Notes: a model not told the origin generated them from the sequence alone. Positions 17,827 to 27,336 are shown, counted from the stretch's first letter. The stretch: DNA of 64,000 nt from Paracoccaceae bacterium (GCA_033344815.1 JAWPMR010000001.1:1474136-1538135); one strand, 5' to 3'. Made by a program: numbers and translations.

Positions 17827-17849
17827 GTAGGGTGGGCTTTCAGGCCACC
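17827..17849 (-). repeat. Downstream palindromic element, copy 2
   Basis: Exact reverse complement of copy 1. On the minus strand it begins 6 bases after the ogt stop codon, again in the sense direction of the gene just ended. The internal inverted repeat is GGTGGCCTGAAAG against its partly complementary CTTTCAGGCCACC. No T-run follows, so it is not a classical terminator. Confidence 0.85.
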
Positions 17850-17855
17850 CCTTGT

Positions 17856-18311
17856 CTAAATCAGCAATCCCGCAGCTTTTTCATGACGCAGCAGCGCGAC
17901 TTTGGTCTCCACCCCACCTGCACCTGAAAAACCGGTAAGGCCCTTTGCGCCCAAAACACGATGACACGGAATTATGATTGGGATGGGATTACCGCCGCAG
18001 GCTTGACCAACCGCTTGCGCTGGCACGTTCAACGCTTTGGCAATATCGCCGTAGGTACACGTATCCCCAAAACCGATGGCGTAAATCGCGTCACAGACGT
18101 CTCGTTGAAACGCCGTGCCTTCGACACGCAGCGGCAGATCGAAGGTCTCGCGCGCGCCAGCATCGTATGCCTTGAGTTGGCGTTTGGTTTCCTTCAGCAG
18201 GTCTGTGTCATCATCCCGCTGGGTTTTACCCCATCGCAGCGCCACGATGGCATCATTTTTTTCGACGATCACCAGTGAGCCGAATTGGGTGTGGACGGTT
18301 GCTTCAAACAT
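17856..18311 (-). CDS. ogt: Methylated-DNA--[protein]-cysteine methyltransferase
   Basis: A suicide enzyme that takes the alkyl group from O6-methylguanine. The start at 18311 (MFEATVHTQFGSL) gives 151 residues, normal for Ogt; a longer frame reaching 18455 adds unrelated residues. The C-terminal domain has the helix-turn-helix TYGDIAKALNVPAQAVG, the active site IPCHRVLG, and the loop GAKGLTGFSGAGG. The N-terminal RNase H-like domain is short. It is convergent with pcs, and the palindromic element pair lies between them. Confidence 0.93.
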   Translation of the reverse strand: MFEATVHTQFGSLVIVEKNDAIVALRWGKTQRDDDTDLLKETKRQLKAYDAGARETFDLPLRVEGTAFQRDVCDAIYAIGFGDTCTYGDIAKALNVPAQAVGQACGGNPIPIIIPCHRVLGAKGLTGFSGAGGVETKVALLRHEKAAGLLI

Positions 18312-18732
18312 TCTGTCAACCTGATGCAAAGCTGCGTTCGGAACAACCCGCTTCTTGCGCAAGCTTTCATGCCGGTTTACCGCTCCCTGCGTTTCGCGCC
18401 AAACACTCTGATTGTCATTGACACGCATGACGCAAAAGCACGCACTGCCTGACATGACGGCTGGCTTTCATGCGGGATTCTCGGATCTCAGTATGACCCG
18501 TGATGCCATTCGCGGAAACGGCGAAAGCGGGCTAACTTTGAACGTTAAAGAGGCACCACTTGGAGACGAAAAGTCCGAATGTCGTTTCCGGTCGGGAAAA
18601 ATGGAACCTTGAAGACAAAACGAGTGCGGCCTCTTTGCATTGGTCGGATGCGCAGAACCATCAACGCCAAATTGACGGAACAGCTCGGGTGGGAATGGGG
18701 AAGGTCGCACAAACGGGCCTTCCCCAATATTT
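18312..18732. other. Intergenic region between ogt and ileS
   Basis: About 420 bases with no supported gene. Small plus-strand frames here lack ribosome-binding sites and family resemblance. The ogt promoter should be at the left end. The only structure seen is the hairpin at 18697-18725 just beyond the ileS stop. Confidence 0.45.
18697..18725 (-). terminator. Possible ileS terminator hairpin
   Basis: GGGGAAGG (18697-18704) pairs perfectly with CCTTCCCC (18718-18725) around a 13-base loop, 7 bases after the ileS stop. No T-run follows on the minus strand, so a Rho-dependent or stabilising role is equally possible. Confidence 0.4.
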
Positions 18733-21657
18733 TCAGCCTATGGCACTGTCACAGCGCCCACATACGCCCGGATGGCTGTGTTGGCCGACATCCGGTAATA
18801 CCTTCCAGCAGCGGGCGCATTTGTCACCCGTTGCTTTGGCAAAACCGACGGACACACCGCTCGTTTCGGGCAGCGAAAAGGCGGTTTCCGGGGGCGTATC
18901 ACCTGTAAGCGTAATCTGGGACGTGATGCAGATGTCCTCAAAGGGCAGCGTTTCCAATGCAGCGCGTAAATCAGCGTCGGCCACATAAACAAGCGGTGCC
19001 GCCTCAAGCGATGCTCCGATCACTTTGTTTGTCCGTTCCACTTCCAGAGCCGCCGTCACCACACGCCGCACGCTGCGCACGCCAGCCCATTTGGCGGCTA
19101 ACTCAGGCGCAAGCCACGTCTCAGGCGTCTCGGGGAAATCCGTCAAATGCACGGAACTATCGCTTCCAGGGTAGCGCTCCAGCCAGACCTCTTCCATGGT
19201 GAACACCATGATCGGGGCGAGCCAGGAAGTCAGCCGATGGAACAGAATATCAAGCACTGTACGCGCGGACTGGCGTTCCAGCGTATCACCATCGCAATAC
19301 AGGACATCCTTACGCACATCGAAATAGAAGGCTGACAGATCCACGGTCGCAAATGTAAAGACCGCTTGAAACACCCCCTGAAAATCGAACTTCGCGTAGC
19401 CCGCACGCACAGTTTTGTCCAATTCCGCCAGTCGGTGCAGCACCCAGCGTTCCAATTCGGGCATTTCCGCCGGGGCGACCCGATCCGTCTCGCTGAAATC
19501 ACTCAGGGATCCCAGCATGTAGCGCATGGTGTTGCGCAGACGGCGATAGCTGTCGGCAACGCCCTTGAGGATTTCCGGTCCGATCCGCTGATCGAGCGTG
19601 TAATCCGTCTGCGCCACCCAAAGGCGCAGAATGTCAGCGCCGTACTGTTGCACGATTTTGTCCGGCTCGATGGTATTGCCGATGGACTTGGACATTTTGA
19701 AACCATTGGCATCCAGCGTCATGCCATGGGTCACCACATTGCGGTAGGGCGCGCGCCCGGTTGTGCCAACCGACTGCAACAGCGAAGAATGGAACCAGCC
19801 GCGGTGCTGGTCCGTGCCTTCCATGTAGACATCGGCAATGCCATCTTCGGATCCATCGGCACGGTCGCGCAGGGTGAAAGCATGGGTGGAGCCGGAATCA
19901 AACCACACATCCAGAATATCCGTGACCTGATCATAGGCATCCGGGTCAACGATGCCTTTGAGGAACCGCTCTTTTGCGCCATCCTCATACCAGGCATCCG
20001 CCCCTTCGGCCTCAAATGCCTCCACAATGCGCTGGTTTACGTCTGGGTTGCGCAGCAGAAAATCCTCCGCCGTGGGCAAGGCACCTTTCTTGGTGAAGCA
20101 GGTCAGCGGCACGCCCCATGCGCGCTGCCGTGACAACACCCAATCGGGGCGCGCTTCCATCATCGAATGCAGACGATTGCGCCCGGATTTTGGCGTCCAG
20201 TTCACGTTATCGATCTCGGTCAGGGCGCGTTCGCGGATGGTGGTGCCATGCATGTCCAGCCCGTCACCCACTGGTTTATCGATGGCGGCAAACCACTGCG
20301 GCGTATTGCGATAGATAATCGGCGCTTTGGAGCGCCAGGAATGCGGGTAGCTGTGCTTGATCTTGCCCCGTGCGAGCAACCCACCGACCTCCGCCAGCTT
20401 GTTGATCACAGCCGTGTTGGCGTTACCCTCCTTGCCGTTGGGCTTCAGGATCGCCGTGCCGCCAAAGAGTGGCAGATCATCACGGAAACGCCCATCGTCA
20501 TTCACGTTGTAGGTGATGACTTGCTGCAACATGCCCAAGTCGCGGTAAAGTTCATATTCCTCCATCCCGTGGCTCGGCGCACAATGCACAAAGCCCGTGC
20601 CTTCTTCGTCCGTGACGAAATCAGCGGCGCGGAAATCCCGGATGTCATCCCATTCGCCATCGGCACCTTCAGCCGCAGCCAGCGGATGGGCAAGCTCGAT
20701 CTTGGCCAGATCATCATTTGTCACATCACACAGACGGCGATACATGCCGTCTTCCAGCCGCGCGCGACCCAAAACATCCGCAGCCAGATTGTCGGCTAAA
20801 ATATAGCGATCCCCAATGCTCACCCAGCATTCCTCGGGGCGGCCCGTGATTTCGTAAAGGCCATAGGAAATATTTTCCCCGTATACCACCGCCTTGTTGG
20901 ATGGCAGGGTCCAGGGCGTCGTGGTCCAGATCACTACCTGCGCACTATCAAGCGTCGGATCGCCGGTTCCGACAACCTTGAACTTCACCCAGACCGTAAA
21001 GCTGTCCTTGTCGTGATACTCGACTTCTGCCTCGGCCAGTGCGGTTTGCTCCACCGGCGACCACATCACCGGCTTGGAACCCTGATAAAGCGTGCCGTTC
21101 ATCAGGAACTTCATGAATTCTTCCGCGATCACCCGCTCGGCGTGGAAATCCATCGTCAGATAAGGGTCCGCCCAATTCCCCGTGATCCCCAGACGCTTGA
21201 ATTCATCGCGCTGGACGTCCACCCAACCGGCAGCAAATTTGCGACACTCGGCGCGGAAATCGTTGATCGGCACGTCGTCCTTGTTGCGCCCCTTCTTGCG
21301 GTACTGCTCTTCGATCTTCCACTCAATTGGCAGGCCGTGGCAATCCCAACCCGGAATGTAACGCGCGTCATATCCCATCATCTGATGGCCGCGCACGATC
21401 ATGTCCTTGATCGTCTTGTTCAGCGCGTGACCGATGTGCAAATGCCCGTTGGCATAGGGCGGTCCGTCATGCAGCGTGAAGCTCTCGCGACCCGTTTTTT
21501 CGCGCAGCCGGTCATAAACCCCGATTTCCTCCCAGCGCGCCAACCAATCGGGTTCGCGCTTGGGCAAGCCGGCACGCATCGGAAAATCCGTCTTTGGCAG
21601 GTTCAGGGTTGATTTATAGTCGAGCTTTTCAGTGGTGTCGGTCGTGTCGGCGCACAT
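18733..21657 (-). CDS. ileS: Isoleucyl-tRNA synthetase
   Basis: A class I aminoacyl-tRNA synthetase charging tRNA-Ile, with a large CP1 editing domain. The 974-residue protein shows the HIGH motif (NGHLHIGHALNKT), the KMSKS loop (FKMSKSIGNTIEP), and a C-terminal zinc ribbon with two cysteine pairs (CARCW and CGRCD). The ATG at 21657 is preceded by AAGGACGCC. The leader region upstream holds a GC-rich hairpin (21727-21736 with 21745-21755, one bulged G). Whether that is a regulatory leader or the terminator of the upstream oxidoreductase gene is not clear. No T-box features are seen. Confidence 0.97.
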   Translation of the reverse strand: MCADTTDTTEKLDYKSTLNLPKTDFPMRAGLPKREPDWLARWEEIGVYDRLREKTGRESFTLHDGPPYANGHLHIGHALNKTIKDMIVRGHQMMGYDARYIPGWDCHGLPIEWKIEEQYRKKGRNKDDVPINDFRAECRKFAAGWVDVQRDEFKRLGITGNWADPYLTMDFHAERVIAEEFMKFLMNGTLYQGSKPVMWSPVEQTALAEAEVEYHDKDSFTVWVKFKVVGTGDPTLDSAQVVIWTTTPWTLPSNKAVVYGENISYGLYEITGRPEECWVSIGDRYILADNLAADVLGRARLEDGMYRRLCDVTNDDLAKIELAHPLAAAEGADGEWDDIRDFRAADFVTDEEGTGFVHCAPSHGMEEYELYRDLGMLQQVITYNVNDDGRFRDDLPLFGGTAILKPNGKEGNANTAVINKLAEVGGLLARGKIKHSYPHSWRSKAPIIYRNTPQWFAAIDKPVGDGLDMHGTTIRERALTEIDNVNWTPKSGRNRLHSMMEARPDWVLSRQRAWGVPLTCFTKKGALPTAEDFLLRNPDVNQRIVEAFEAEGADAWYEDGAKERFLKGIVDPDAYDQVTDILDVWFDSGSTHAFTLRDRADGSEDGIADVYMEGTDQHRGWFHSSLLQSVGTTGRAPYRNVVTHGMTLDANGFKMSKSIGNTIEPDKIVQQYGADILRLWVAQTDYTLDQRIGPEILKGVADSYRRLRNTMRYMLGSLSDFSETDRVAPAEMPELERWVLHRLAELDKTVRAGYAKFDFQGVFQAVFTFATVDLSAFYFDVRKDVLYCDGDTLERQSARTVLDILFHRLTSWLAPIMVFTMEEVWLERYPGSDSSVHLTDFPETPETWLAPELAAKWAGVRSVRRVVTAALEVERTNKVIGASLEAAPLVYVADADLRAALETLPFEDICITSQITLTGDTPPETAFSLPETSGVSVGFAKATGDKCARCWKVLPDVGQHSHPGVCGRCDSAIG

Positions 21658-21850
21658 CGCAGGCGTCCTTCGGATGGGGTGTTAAACAGGAAAAAGCGGT
21701 CGGTGCGAACGGTTCAAACACCTTGGCCCGGCGTCTCAACTCTCAGAGCGCCGGGGAAATAATTCGTATGATCATCGCAGATGCACGTCTCATGCAGGCC
21801 TTATAAGCAGACCGGCCAAGACGAACAAGACCCAAGCAGACCAAGCCGCC

Positions 21851-21873
21851 GTAGGGTGGGCTTTCAGGCCACC
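21851..21873 (-). repeat. Downstream palindromic element, copy 3
   Basis: Identical in sequence to copy 2. On the minus strand it starts 12 bases after the stop of the CNB-oxidoreductase gene (21886). The rest of the 228-base ileS leader/intergenic region contains only the GC hairpin noted under ileS. Confidence 0.85.
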
Positions 21874-21885
21874 TTTTTGAAACGC

Positions 21886-23502
21886 TCAGGCGTTCACATG
21901 CTCCCAGACCGCAGACATCACAACGGATCCTTCGCCAACGGCGGACGCAACCCGCTTGACGGATTGCGCGCGCACATCCCCCACCGCGAATACCCCGGCA
22001 CAGGATGTTTCATATTGCGAACGCCCCCCTGCTGCCCTGCCCGTTTCAACGAACCCCTTGCCGTCCAGCGCCACCAGGCCCGAGAGCCATGCGGTATTGG
22101 GTGCCGCCCCGACCATGACAAACAGGGCCGCCGTGCGCAGATCCCAGTTCTGGCCCGATGCCTTGTCACAGATCGTGATCTTTTCGAGCGTATCTTCACC
22201 CTGCAATGCGACCACCTCGGTGCGGGTATGCACGGTAATGCGCGGATGCGAGGTCAAGCGTTGCAGCAAATAGTCCGACATGGAAGACGCCAGAGAGTCG
22301 CTGCGGATCAGCACGTGTACATGCCGCGTGCTGCGCGCCAGAAACATCGCCGCCTGCCCGGCGGAATTGCCGCCACCAATCACGGCGACCTCCGCATCCC
22401 GGCAATATCGCGCTTCCACTTCGGTGGCAGCATAGTAGACGCCCGCCCCCTCCAGACGCTCCAATCCTTCCAGCGGCAGTTTGCGATATTGCACCCCGGT
22501 GGCCACAATCAGAGCCTTGGCGCTCACCTCCTGATCATCATCCAGCGTAGCGTGAAACCACTTTTCGTCACATTGACGCAGTCCCACCGCACGACGGGGC
22601 ACCGAAAAACGCGTGCCGAATTTCATTGCCTGCACTTCGCCGCGCCCGACCAGATCGCCACCTGAAATCCCTGTCGGAAAACCCATGTAGTTTTCAATAC
22701 GACTTGAGGTGCCCGCCTGCCCACCGATCGCCATGTCTTCGAGCACAAGCGCCTTGAGCCCTTCGGCCCCGGCATAAACAGCAGCGGCAACGCCGGCAGG
22801 TCCACCACCAACAATCAAGACGTCGAACGCACTTCCCGTGGACACTTCAAGATGCAATCCCAGCGCCTTTGCCACCCCGCGCGGCGTGGGCGGATCAATC
22901 TTGCGTTCGCGACCAAAAATGACGCCCGGCTGGGCCTGTTCAATGCCACATTGCGCCGACAGAACCTTCGCCTCATCTGAGGTAACCTCGATCTCACGAT
23001 AAGGAATGCGGTTGCGCGCGGCGAAACTGGCCACATGGCGAATGTCACGGCTGATCTCGGATCCGATCAGGGTCAAAGCCGAATCCGACTGCTCCACTGC
23101 GCGCCTGCGCCGCGCGGCCATGACCGTTACAATGATATCGCTCATCTCCGGCAGATCCGACATCAGTTGCAGAACGTCTTCGCGCGGCACACACAGCACC
23201 TGACTGTCCTGCACGGCACGCGCGCCGACCAAGGACACGCCACCGGACAGGAATTGCAGGTCCCCGAAAAACTGTCCGGCCTGCAACGTGGCCGCACCGA
23301 TACGTTCCATTGTGCCGGGATCCACCGCTTCCAGTTCACCCGACACTACATAATGGAAAAGATCCATGCCCTTGCCCGGTTCCTGCACAAAGTCGCCAGT
23401 CTTGAACTCAAAAAGCCTGCCGCGTTTTTGAAGCGCTCTCACATGCTCAGGCTCCAGCGGCCTGCGGATCATCGTGCTTAGATCTGCGGCGAAACTTTCC
23501 AT
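21886..23502 (-). CDS. Cyclic-nucleotide-binding domain / TrxR-like FAD oxidoreductase fusion
   Basis: Three parts are visible in 538 residues. Residues 1 to about 130 are a Crp-type cyclic-nucleotide-binding beta-roll (FKTGDFVQEPGKGMDLFHYV, GQFFGDLQFLSGG). About 150-225 resemble a thioredoxin/glutaredoxin fold (NRIPYREIEVTSDEAKVL, QPGVIFGRERKIDPPTPRGV) without its cysteines. The remainder is a thioredoxin-reductase-like two-dinucleotide-fold domain (VLIVGGGPAGVAAAVYAG, VAVIGGGNSAGQAAMFLA, SCAGVFAVGDVR). The usual redox CxxC is replaced (YYAATEVEARYC), so it cannot work as a standard TrxR. The start at 23502 follows TAGGAGA; the longer frame to 23664 was rejected. It may be an NAD(P)H-linked sensor, which is inference. 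Confidence 0.82.
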   Translation of the reverse strand: MESFAADLSTMIRRPLEPEHVRALQKRGRLFEFKTGDFVQEPGKGMDLFHYVVSGELEAVDPGTMERIGAATLQAGQFFGDLQFLSGGVSLVGARAVQDSQVLCVPREDVLQLMSDLPEMSDIIVTVMAARRRRAVEQSDSALTLIGSEISRDIRHVASFAARNRIPYREIEVTSDEAKVLSAQCGIEQAQPGVIFGRERKIDPPTPRGVAKALGLHLEVSTGSAFDVLIVGGGPAGVAAAVYAGAEGLKALVLEDMAIGGQAGTSSRIENYMGFPTGISGGDLVGRGEVQAMKFGTRFSVPRRAVGLRQCDEKWFHATLDDDQEVSAKALIVATGVQYRKLPLEGLERLEGAGVYYAATEVEARYCRDAEVAVIGGGNSAGQAAMFLARSTRHVHVLIRSDSLASSMSDYLLQRLTSHPRITVHTRTEVVALQGEDTLEKITICDKASGQNWDLRTAALFVMVGAAPNTAWLSGLVALDGKGFVETGRAAGGRSQYETSCAGVFAVGDVRAQSVKRVASAVGEGSVVMSAVWEHVNA

Positions 23503-23545
23503 GACGGTCTCTCCTAGCGGCGGCGCCTGTCCGCATGTCGTGTGT

Positions 23546-24553
23546 TCAGGATTTTGACGACGTCGAAAACAATCCGCCAAGGCTTCTCTTGATGATATCG
23601 CGTGTTTTTGGCTTTTTTCCAGTCTCAAAGGGCAATGGTCTGCACACTTCCATTGCCGCGACACCGACGCGTGCCGTCAAAGCGCCGTTGACCAGCCCCT
23701 CGCCAAATCGCCGTGATAATTTGCCAATGATCGAGCCGCCCAGTACGGGCTCCAGCAGGTCGTCTCCCACAGCGACCGCCCCGGTCGCCACCAGATGCGC
23801 CATGACAGCGCGGGTCAGCCGCCAACCGCCCAGGAAACCGGAACGCCCGCCGTATACTTCGGCAATCGCCCGGATCATTCGCAAATTCGCCGTCAGGGCT
23901 GCCGCGACATCCGCCAGGGCCAGCGGGACCAGTGCCGTGACCGTGGCCACCTGCCGCGCCGCCGCTTCGACGTGGCGCGATGCCGCCATATCCAAAGGGC
24001 TCAGAATTTCAATGTCGGCGAGGCTCAAAAGGCTGGCGGCGTCCATTTGATCCCCTTGCAACTCGGCAAAACGATCCCGGCTCCACCTCGTATCTTCGCG
24101 CCCCTGATACAGCCTCAGCAACCGCTCAGTTACGCGCCGCGCGGCCGTCAGATCTTCGGCTTCCCGCGCGCTGTCTGCATCATGACGCAACCCGTCTAGG
24201 CGACCCAAGCGACCCAAAGCCGCAATTTCGCGCAGACAGATCGCCGCCAGAACCAGAAAAAATGCCGCCGACAGCGCCGTGACACCCCAGCCCAAAACAG
24301 GATTGCGCGCAATCAAGCCGGTCACAAAATCCCAGAACGCGATGGATGCATAGGCCCCGACCAACGCCACAGCCAGAGACCAGAACCAGCGTACCAGACG
24401 GGAGGGTTTTCGCGTGGCCAGACCGGCAGCGATCTGCATCGCCTGCCCTTGCGGAGCGTTTGTTTCCAATTCCGGCACGGGGGCGGCGTCCGCCACCGAC
24501 ACCGCGGGCACGTCATCTTCCAGATCGATCAGTACCGGGTCGGAATTTGCCAT
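23546..24553 (-). CDS. ycjF: YcjF-like DUF697 membrane protein
   Basis: A 335-residue inner-membrane protein of the YcjF/TIGR01620 family. It has an acidic N-terminus, two hydrophobic helices (WFWSLAVALVGAYASIAFWD and GWGVTALSAAFFLVLAAICL), then a C-terminal DUF697 domain with Gly/Ala-rich helices (LVPLALADVAAALTANLRMI, GEGLVNGALTARVG). In gamma- and alphaproteobacteria it pairs with the P-loop protein YcjX, found here two genes upstream. The ATG at 24553 is preferred to a GTG at 24583. Either choice overlaps the 3' end of the acetyltransferase gene (25 bases with the ATG), an unusually long overlap. Confidence 0.85.
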   Translation of the reverse strand: MANSDPVLIDLEDDVPAVSVADAAPVPELETNAPQGQAMQIAAGLATRKPSRLVRWFWSLAVALVGAYASIAFWDFVTGLIARNPVLGWGVTALSAAFFLVLAAICLREIAALGRLGRLDGLRHDADSAREAEDLTAARRVTERLLRLYQGREDTRWSRDRFAELQGDQMDAASLLSLADIEILSPLDMAASRHVEAAARQVATVTALVPLALADVAAALTANLRMIRAIAEVYGGRSGFLGGWRLTRAVMAHLVATGAVAVGDDLLEPVLGGSIIGKLSRRFGEGLVNGALTARVGVAAMEVCRPLPFETGKKPKTRDIIKRSLGGLFSTSSKS

Positions 24554-25011
24554 TTTTTCTGTTGCTGCTTTTGTTTGTTCCACTCAAACCGGATGTCGGG
24601 CAGACCCACGTCGTTTTCGCTGCCATCGGTGCGTTCCATCTCGACAAACCCGCGCAGCCCATAAAACCGGGTTGCGCCAAAATTCGCCTGATAACTCCAA
24701 AGCGTCAGCGTTTCACATTCCGCCTTGGCGTCCTCGATCAGCGCGGTACCGATCCCTTGATCCTGCCAGTCGGGCATCACATAAAGCGCATGGATGTCTT
24801 TTTCATAGCGCGCAATAAAGGCCACGACCTTGCCATCCGCAAGGCCCAGCTTGATCCACCCGGCCTTGATCATCTCTTCGGCATACATGATTTCTTCCGC
24901 CGCAGAATGCATCTGTGGCAGCCAGGGCATCATCTCATTGGATGCGGAAAGGATGTCGCCCACCTTGCCTGCATCCAGAATTCGCGCGGGGGCTATCGTG
25001 ATCGTGATCAT
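24529..25011 (-). CDS. GNAT family N-acetyltransferase
   Basis: A 160-residue GNAT-fold acetyltransferase. The acetyl-CoA binding motif A is present as DIHALYVMPDWQDQGIGTAL, followed by motif B around ANFGATRFYGLRGFVEMER. The substrate (small molecule, peptide or protein) cannot be deduced. It lies between ycjX and ycjF: its ATG overlaps the ycjX stop by 4 bases, and its 3' end overlaps the ycjF start by 25. Its Gln/Lys-rich tail (NKQKQQQKKWQ) falls in the overlap. Insertion of an acetyltransferase between these partners suggests a shared process, but this is inference. Confidence 0.85.
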   Translation of the reverse strand: MITITIAPARILDAGKVGDILSASNEMMPWLPQMHSAAEEIMYAEEMIKAGWIKLGLADGKVVAFIARYEKDIHALYVMPDWQDQGIGTALIEDAKAECETLTLWSYQANFGATRFYGLRGFVEMERTDGSENDVGLPDIRFEWNKQKQQQKKWQIPTRY

Positions 25012-26423
25012 AGCCTATCCCCTAAAAGGAATTGGGCTGCCTTATCAAGCCGGATATGCGGTGGACCATCGCCTGAGCGCAAAGTAAGTGGCTGTGGTGC
25101 GAAATTCATCACACGGTAATCCTGATCGAGCCACTTTTCGGCGCCCTCACGCGCAGGTGTTAACAGATGGTTAGGATCTTGTGGCAAATCTCCGGGATAA
25201 AACGCCGCCTTTTTGCCGGAGTCCAACAGCGTGCCGCGCACCACATCCAGGGTGCGACCTTCGTGGGTCATTGTGTCCTCTGTGGTCGCGCGCAACGCCG
25301 CGATCGCCAGAGCCGAGGTTTCAGCCCCGGCAAAATGCGCGCGATCCTGTGCCCCGCGTAAAAGCGCCTGCATGATCGCGCTGAGGCGTGCGTGTTGTTT
25401 ATGATGCAGATGATCGGCCTTGGTGGCAGCGAACAGGATCTTTTCAACCCGCTTGCCCTGAAAGATCTGGCTCAGAAAGGCGTTTTTGCCGGGCCGGAAT
25501 GCACCGAGGATGTCGGCCATCGCACCGCGCATGTCCTCCACCGCGCGCGGCCCCTTGTGAATGGCCCCCAAGGCATCCACCAACACCACTTGTCGGTCGA
25601 TGCGCGCGAAATGATCGCGGAAAAACGGGCGCACGACCTCTCGTTTGTAGGCTTCATAACGGCGGCTCATTTCGCGCAACAGTGACCCGCGCGGCCCCGT
25701 TCCTTTTCCTCGCAGCGGCGCGAAGGTCAGAACCGGCGAGCCAGCCAGATCCCCGGGCAGTAAAAACCGCCCCGGCGTACAGTCATAATACCCGGCGTCC
25801 CGCGCCGCGTTCAGATAAGCCGTGAATGTTTCTGCGAGGGCTTTGGCTGCTGGTTCTGCCAATGGGCCGGCAGGATCAGTATCCGCGATCAGGGATGTAA
25901 ATGCCGCAGCCTCGGCGCGGACATCCAGACGATCCAGCGTTTGATCCGACCATTCTTCATAGGTCTTGTCCAGCAAGGCCAGATCAAGCAACCATTCACC
26001 GGGGTAATCCACAATGTCGATGTGGATTGTGCGCGGGCCCTGTAACCCGGCCAATAGCCCTGCCCGCCGCACCCGCAAAGACAGACGCAATTCTGAAATC
26101 GCCCGCGTGCTGTCAGGCCATCGCGGGGTGGCCGCCGTGAGCTGCGACAGGTGGGTCTCATAATCGAACCGCGGCAGGGTATCATCGGGCTGGGGTTGCA
26201 GAAACGCGGCCTCAATACGACCCTCGGAGGCGGCAACCAGATGTGCCATGCGGCCCCGGTCCAGCATGTTCGCCACAAGCGATGTGATGAACACAGTCTT
26301 GCCTGACCGTGCCAATCCGGTGACGCCGACACGAATCACGGGTTCGAACAAAGCTTCGTTCACCGTCTCCTGGACCGTTTCAATCTGGCGCAGAACCGTA
26401 TCCGCGAATGCCGTAATGACCAA
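25008..26423 (-). CDS. ycjX: YcjX family P-loop (DUF463) protein
   Basis: A predicted nucleotide-binding stress protein of the YcjX/DUF463 family. The P-loop VGVTGLARSGKTVFITSL lies close to the N-terminus; further marks are IDIVDYPGEWLLDLALLDKT, QVVLVDALGAIHKG and LFAATKADHLHH. A GTG at 26519 would place the start 16 bases from truA and leave no room for divergent promoters. I therefore use the in-frame TTG at 26423 (VITAFADTVLRQIE), giving 471 residues. The real start could differ slightly. It heads the ycjX-GNAT-ycjF unit. Confidence 0.85.
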   Translation of the reverse strand: MVITAFADTVLRQIETVQETVNEALFEPVIRVGVTGLARSGKTVFITSLVANMLDRGRMAHLVAASEGRIEAAFLQPQPDDTLPRFDYETHLSQLTAATPRWPDSTRAISELRLSLRVRRAGLLAGLQGPRTIHIDIVDYPGEWLLDLALLDKTYEEWSDQTLDRLDVRAEAAAFTSLIADTDPAGPLAEPAAKALAETFTAYLNAARDAGYYDCTPGRFLLPGDLAGSPVLTFAPLRGKGTGPRGSLLREMSRRYEAYKREVVRPFFRDHFARIDRQVVLVDALGAIHKGPRAVEDMRGAMADILGAFRPGKNAFLSQIFQGKRVEKILFAATKADHLHHKQHARLSAIMQALLRGAQDRAHFAGAETSALAIAALRATTEDTMTHEGRTLDVVRGTLLDSGKKAAFYPGDLPQDPNHLLTPAREGAEKWLDQDYRVMNFAPQPLTLRSGDGPPHIRLDKAAQFLLGDRL

Positions 26424-26535
26424 AGCCTGAACGCCCTTTTGGTTGTATGTCGCGCTACATAGGGTCTGGCGCGCGGTCCTGCCAGAGTCAACAAAGCTAT
26501 TTGACGCAAAACCCCTCACGGGCTAGGGGCTGCCT

Positions 26536-27309
26536 ATGCCCCGCTACGCTTTGAAAATAGAGTACCACGGCGCGCCTTTTGCCGGGTGGCAACGCCAGAA
26601 TGACCAGAAAACGGTTCAGGGTGCCATCGAGGATGCGTTGGCCCGGCTGGAACCGCGCGCCCATACGATTGCTGCCGCCGGTCGTACGGATGCGGGCGTG
26701 CATGCGCTGGCGCAAGTGGCCCATTGCGATCTGAGTGCGACCTGGGATCCGTTCCGCCTGTCCGAGGCGTTGAATTATCATCTTAAACCAGCGCCCGTGG
26801 CTATTGTGGATTGCGCCGAGGTCGACGGAGACTGGCACGCCCGGTTTTCCGCGTGCCAGCGTCACTATTTGTTTCGCATCCTGACGCGCCGCGCCCCGGC
26901 CACGCATCAAAATGGCCTTGTCTGGCAAGTCAAACACGCGTTGGATCTGGCGGCGATGCAAGAAGGCGCGAGATATCTGATCGGCCGCCATGACTTCACG
27001 ACCTTCCGCTCCACGATCTGTCAGGCCGAAAGCCCGGTCAAAACGCTCGACCATTTGGGGATCAGTGCTGTCGATACACCTGCTGGACCGGAGATACATT
27101 TTGATGTGCGCGCCCGGTCTTTCCTGCACAATCAAGTGCGCAGTTTTGTCGGCACGCTGGAGCGGGTCGGTGCTGGGTCATGGTTGCCGGATCAGGTTGG
27201 CATAGCACTGGAGGCCAAGGATCGCGCCGCCTGTGGCACTGTTTGTCCGCCGCAAGGGCTCTATCTGGCGCATGTTGAATATGACGTGGTCCCATTTGGG
27301 AGCGGGTAA
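26536..27309 (+). CDS. truA: tRNA pseudouridine(38-40) synthase TruA
   Basis: TruA converts uridines 38-40 in the anticodon arm of tRNA to pseudouridine. The 257-residue protein has the catalytic Asp52 in [12 protein letters not shown], preceded by the N-terminal strand [18 protein letters not shown], and later [18 protein letters not shown] and [13 protein letters not shown]. Length and motif order are normal. Its stop codon (27307-27309) is followed without a gap by a palindromic element. It is divergent from ycjX; the short space holds both promoters. Confidence 0.96.
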   Translation: MPRYALKIEYHGAPFAGWQRQNDQKTVQGAIEDALARLEPRAHTIAAAGRTDAGVHALAQVAHCDLSATWDPFRLSEALNYHLKPAPVAIVDCAEVDGDWHARFSACQRHYLFRILTRRAPATHQNGLVWQVKHALDLAAMQEGARYLIGRHDFTTFRSTICQAESPVKTLDHLGISAVDTPAGPEIHFDVRARSFLHNQVRSFVGTLERVGAGSWLPDQVGIALEAKDRAACGTVCPPQGLYLAHVEYDVVPFGSG

Positions 27310-27331
27310 GGTGGACTTAAGTCCACCCTAC
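27310..27331 (+). repeat. Downstream palindromic element, copy 4
   Basis: Starts at the base after the truA stop. The core GGTGGACTTAAGTCCACC is a perfect 18-base palindrome followed by CTAC, the same framing ends as copies 1-3 with a different centre. The element also lies 5 bases from the 3' end of the convergent DUF3726 gene (27337). Confidence 0.85.
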
Positions 27332-27336
27332 GGCGC

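Noticed and set aside
18412-18988. Small plus-strand frames between ogt and ileS
   Set aside because: They run into the ileS coding region in antisense and lack ribosome-binding sites.
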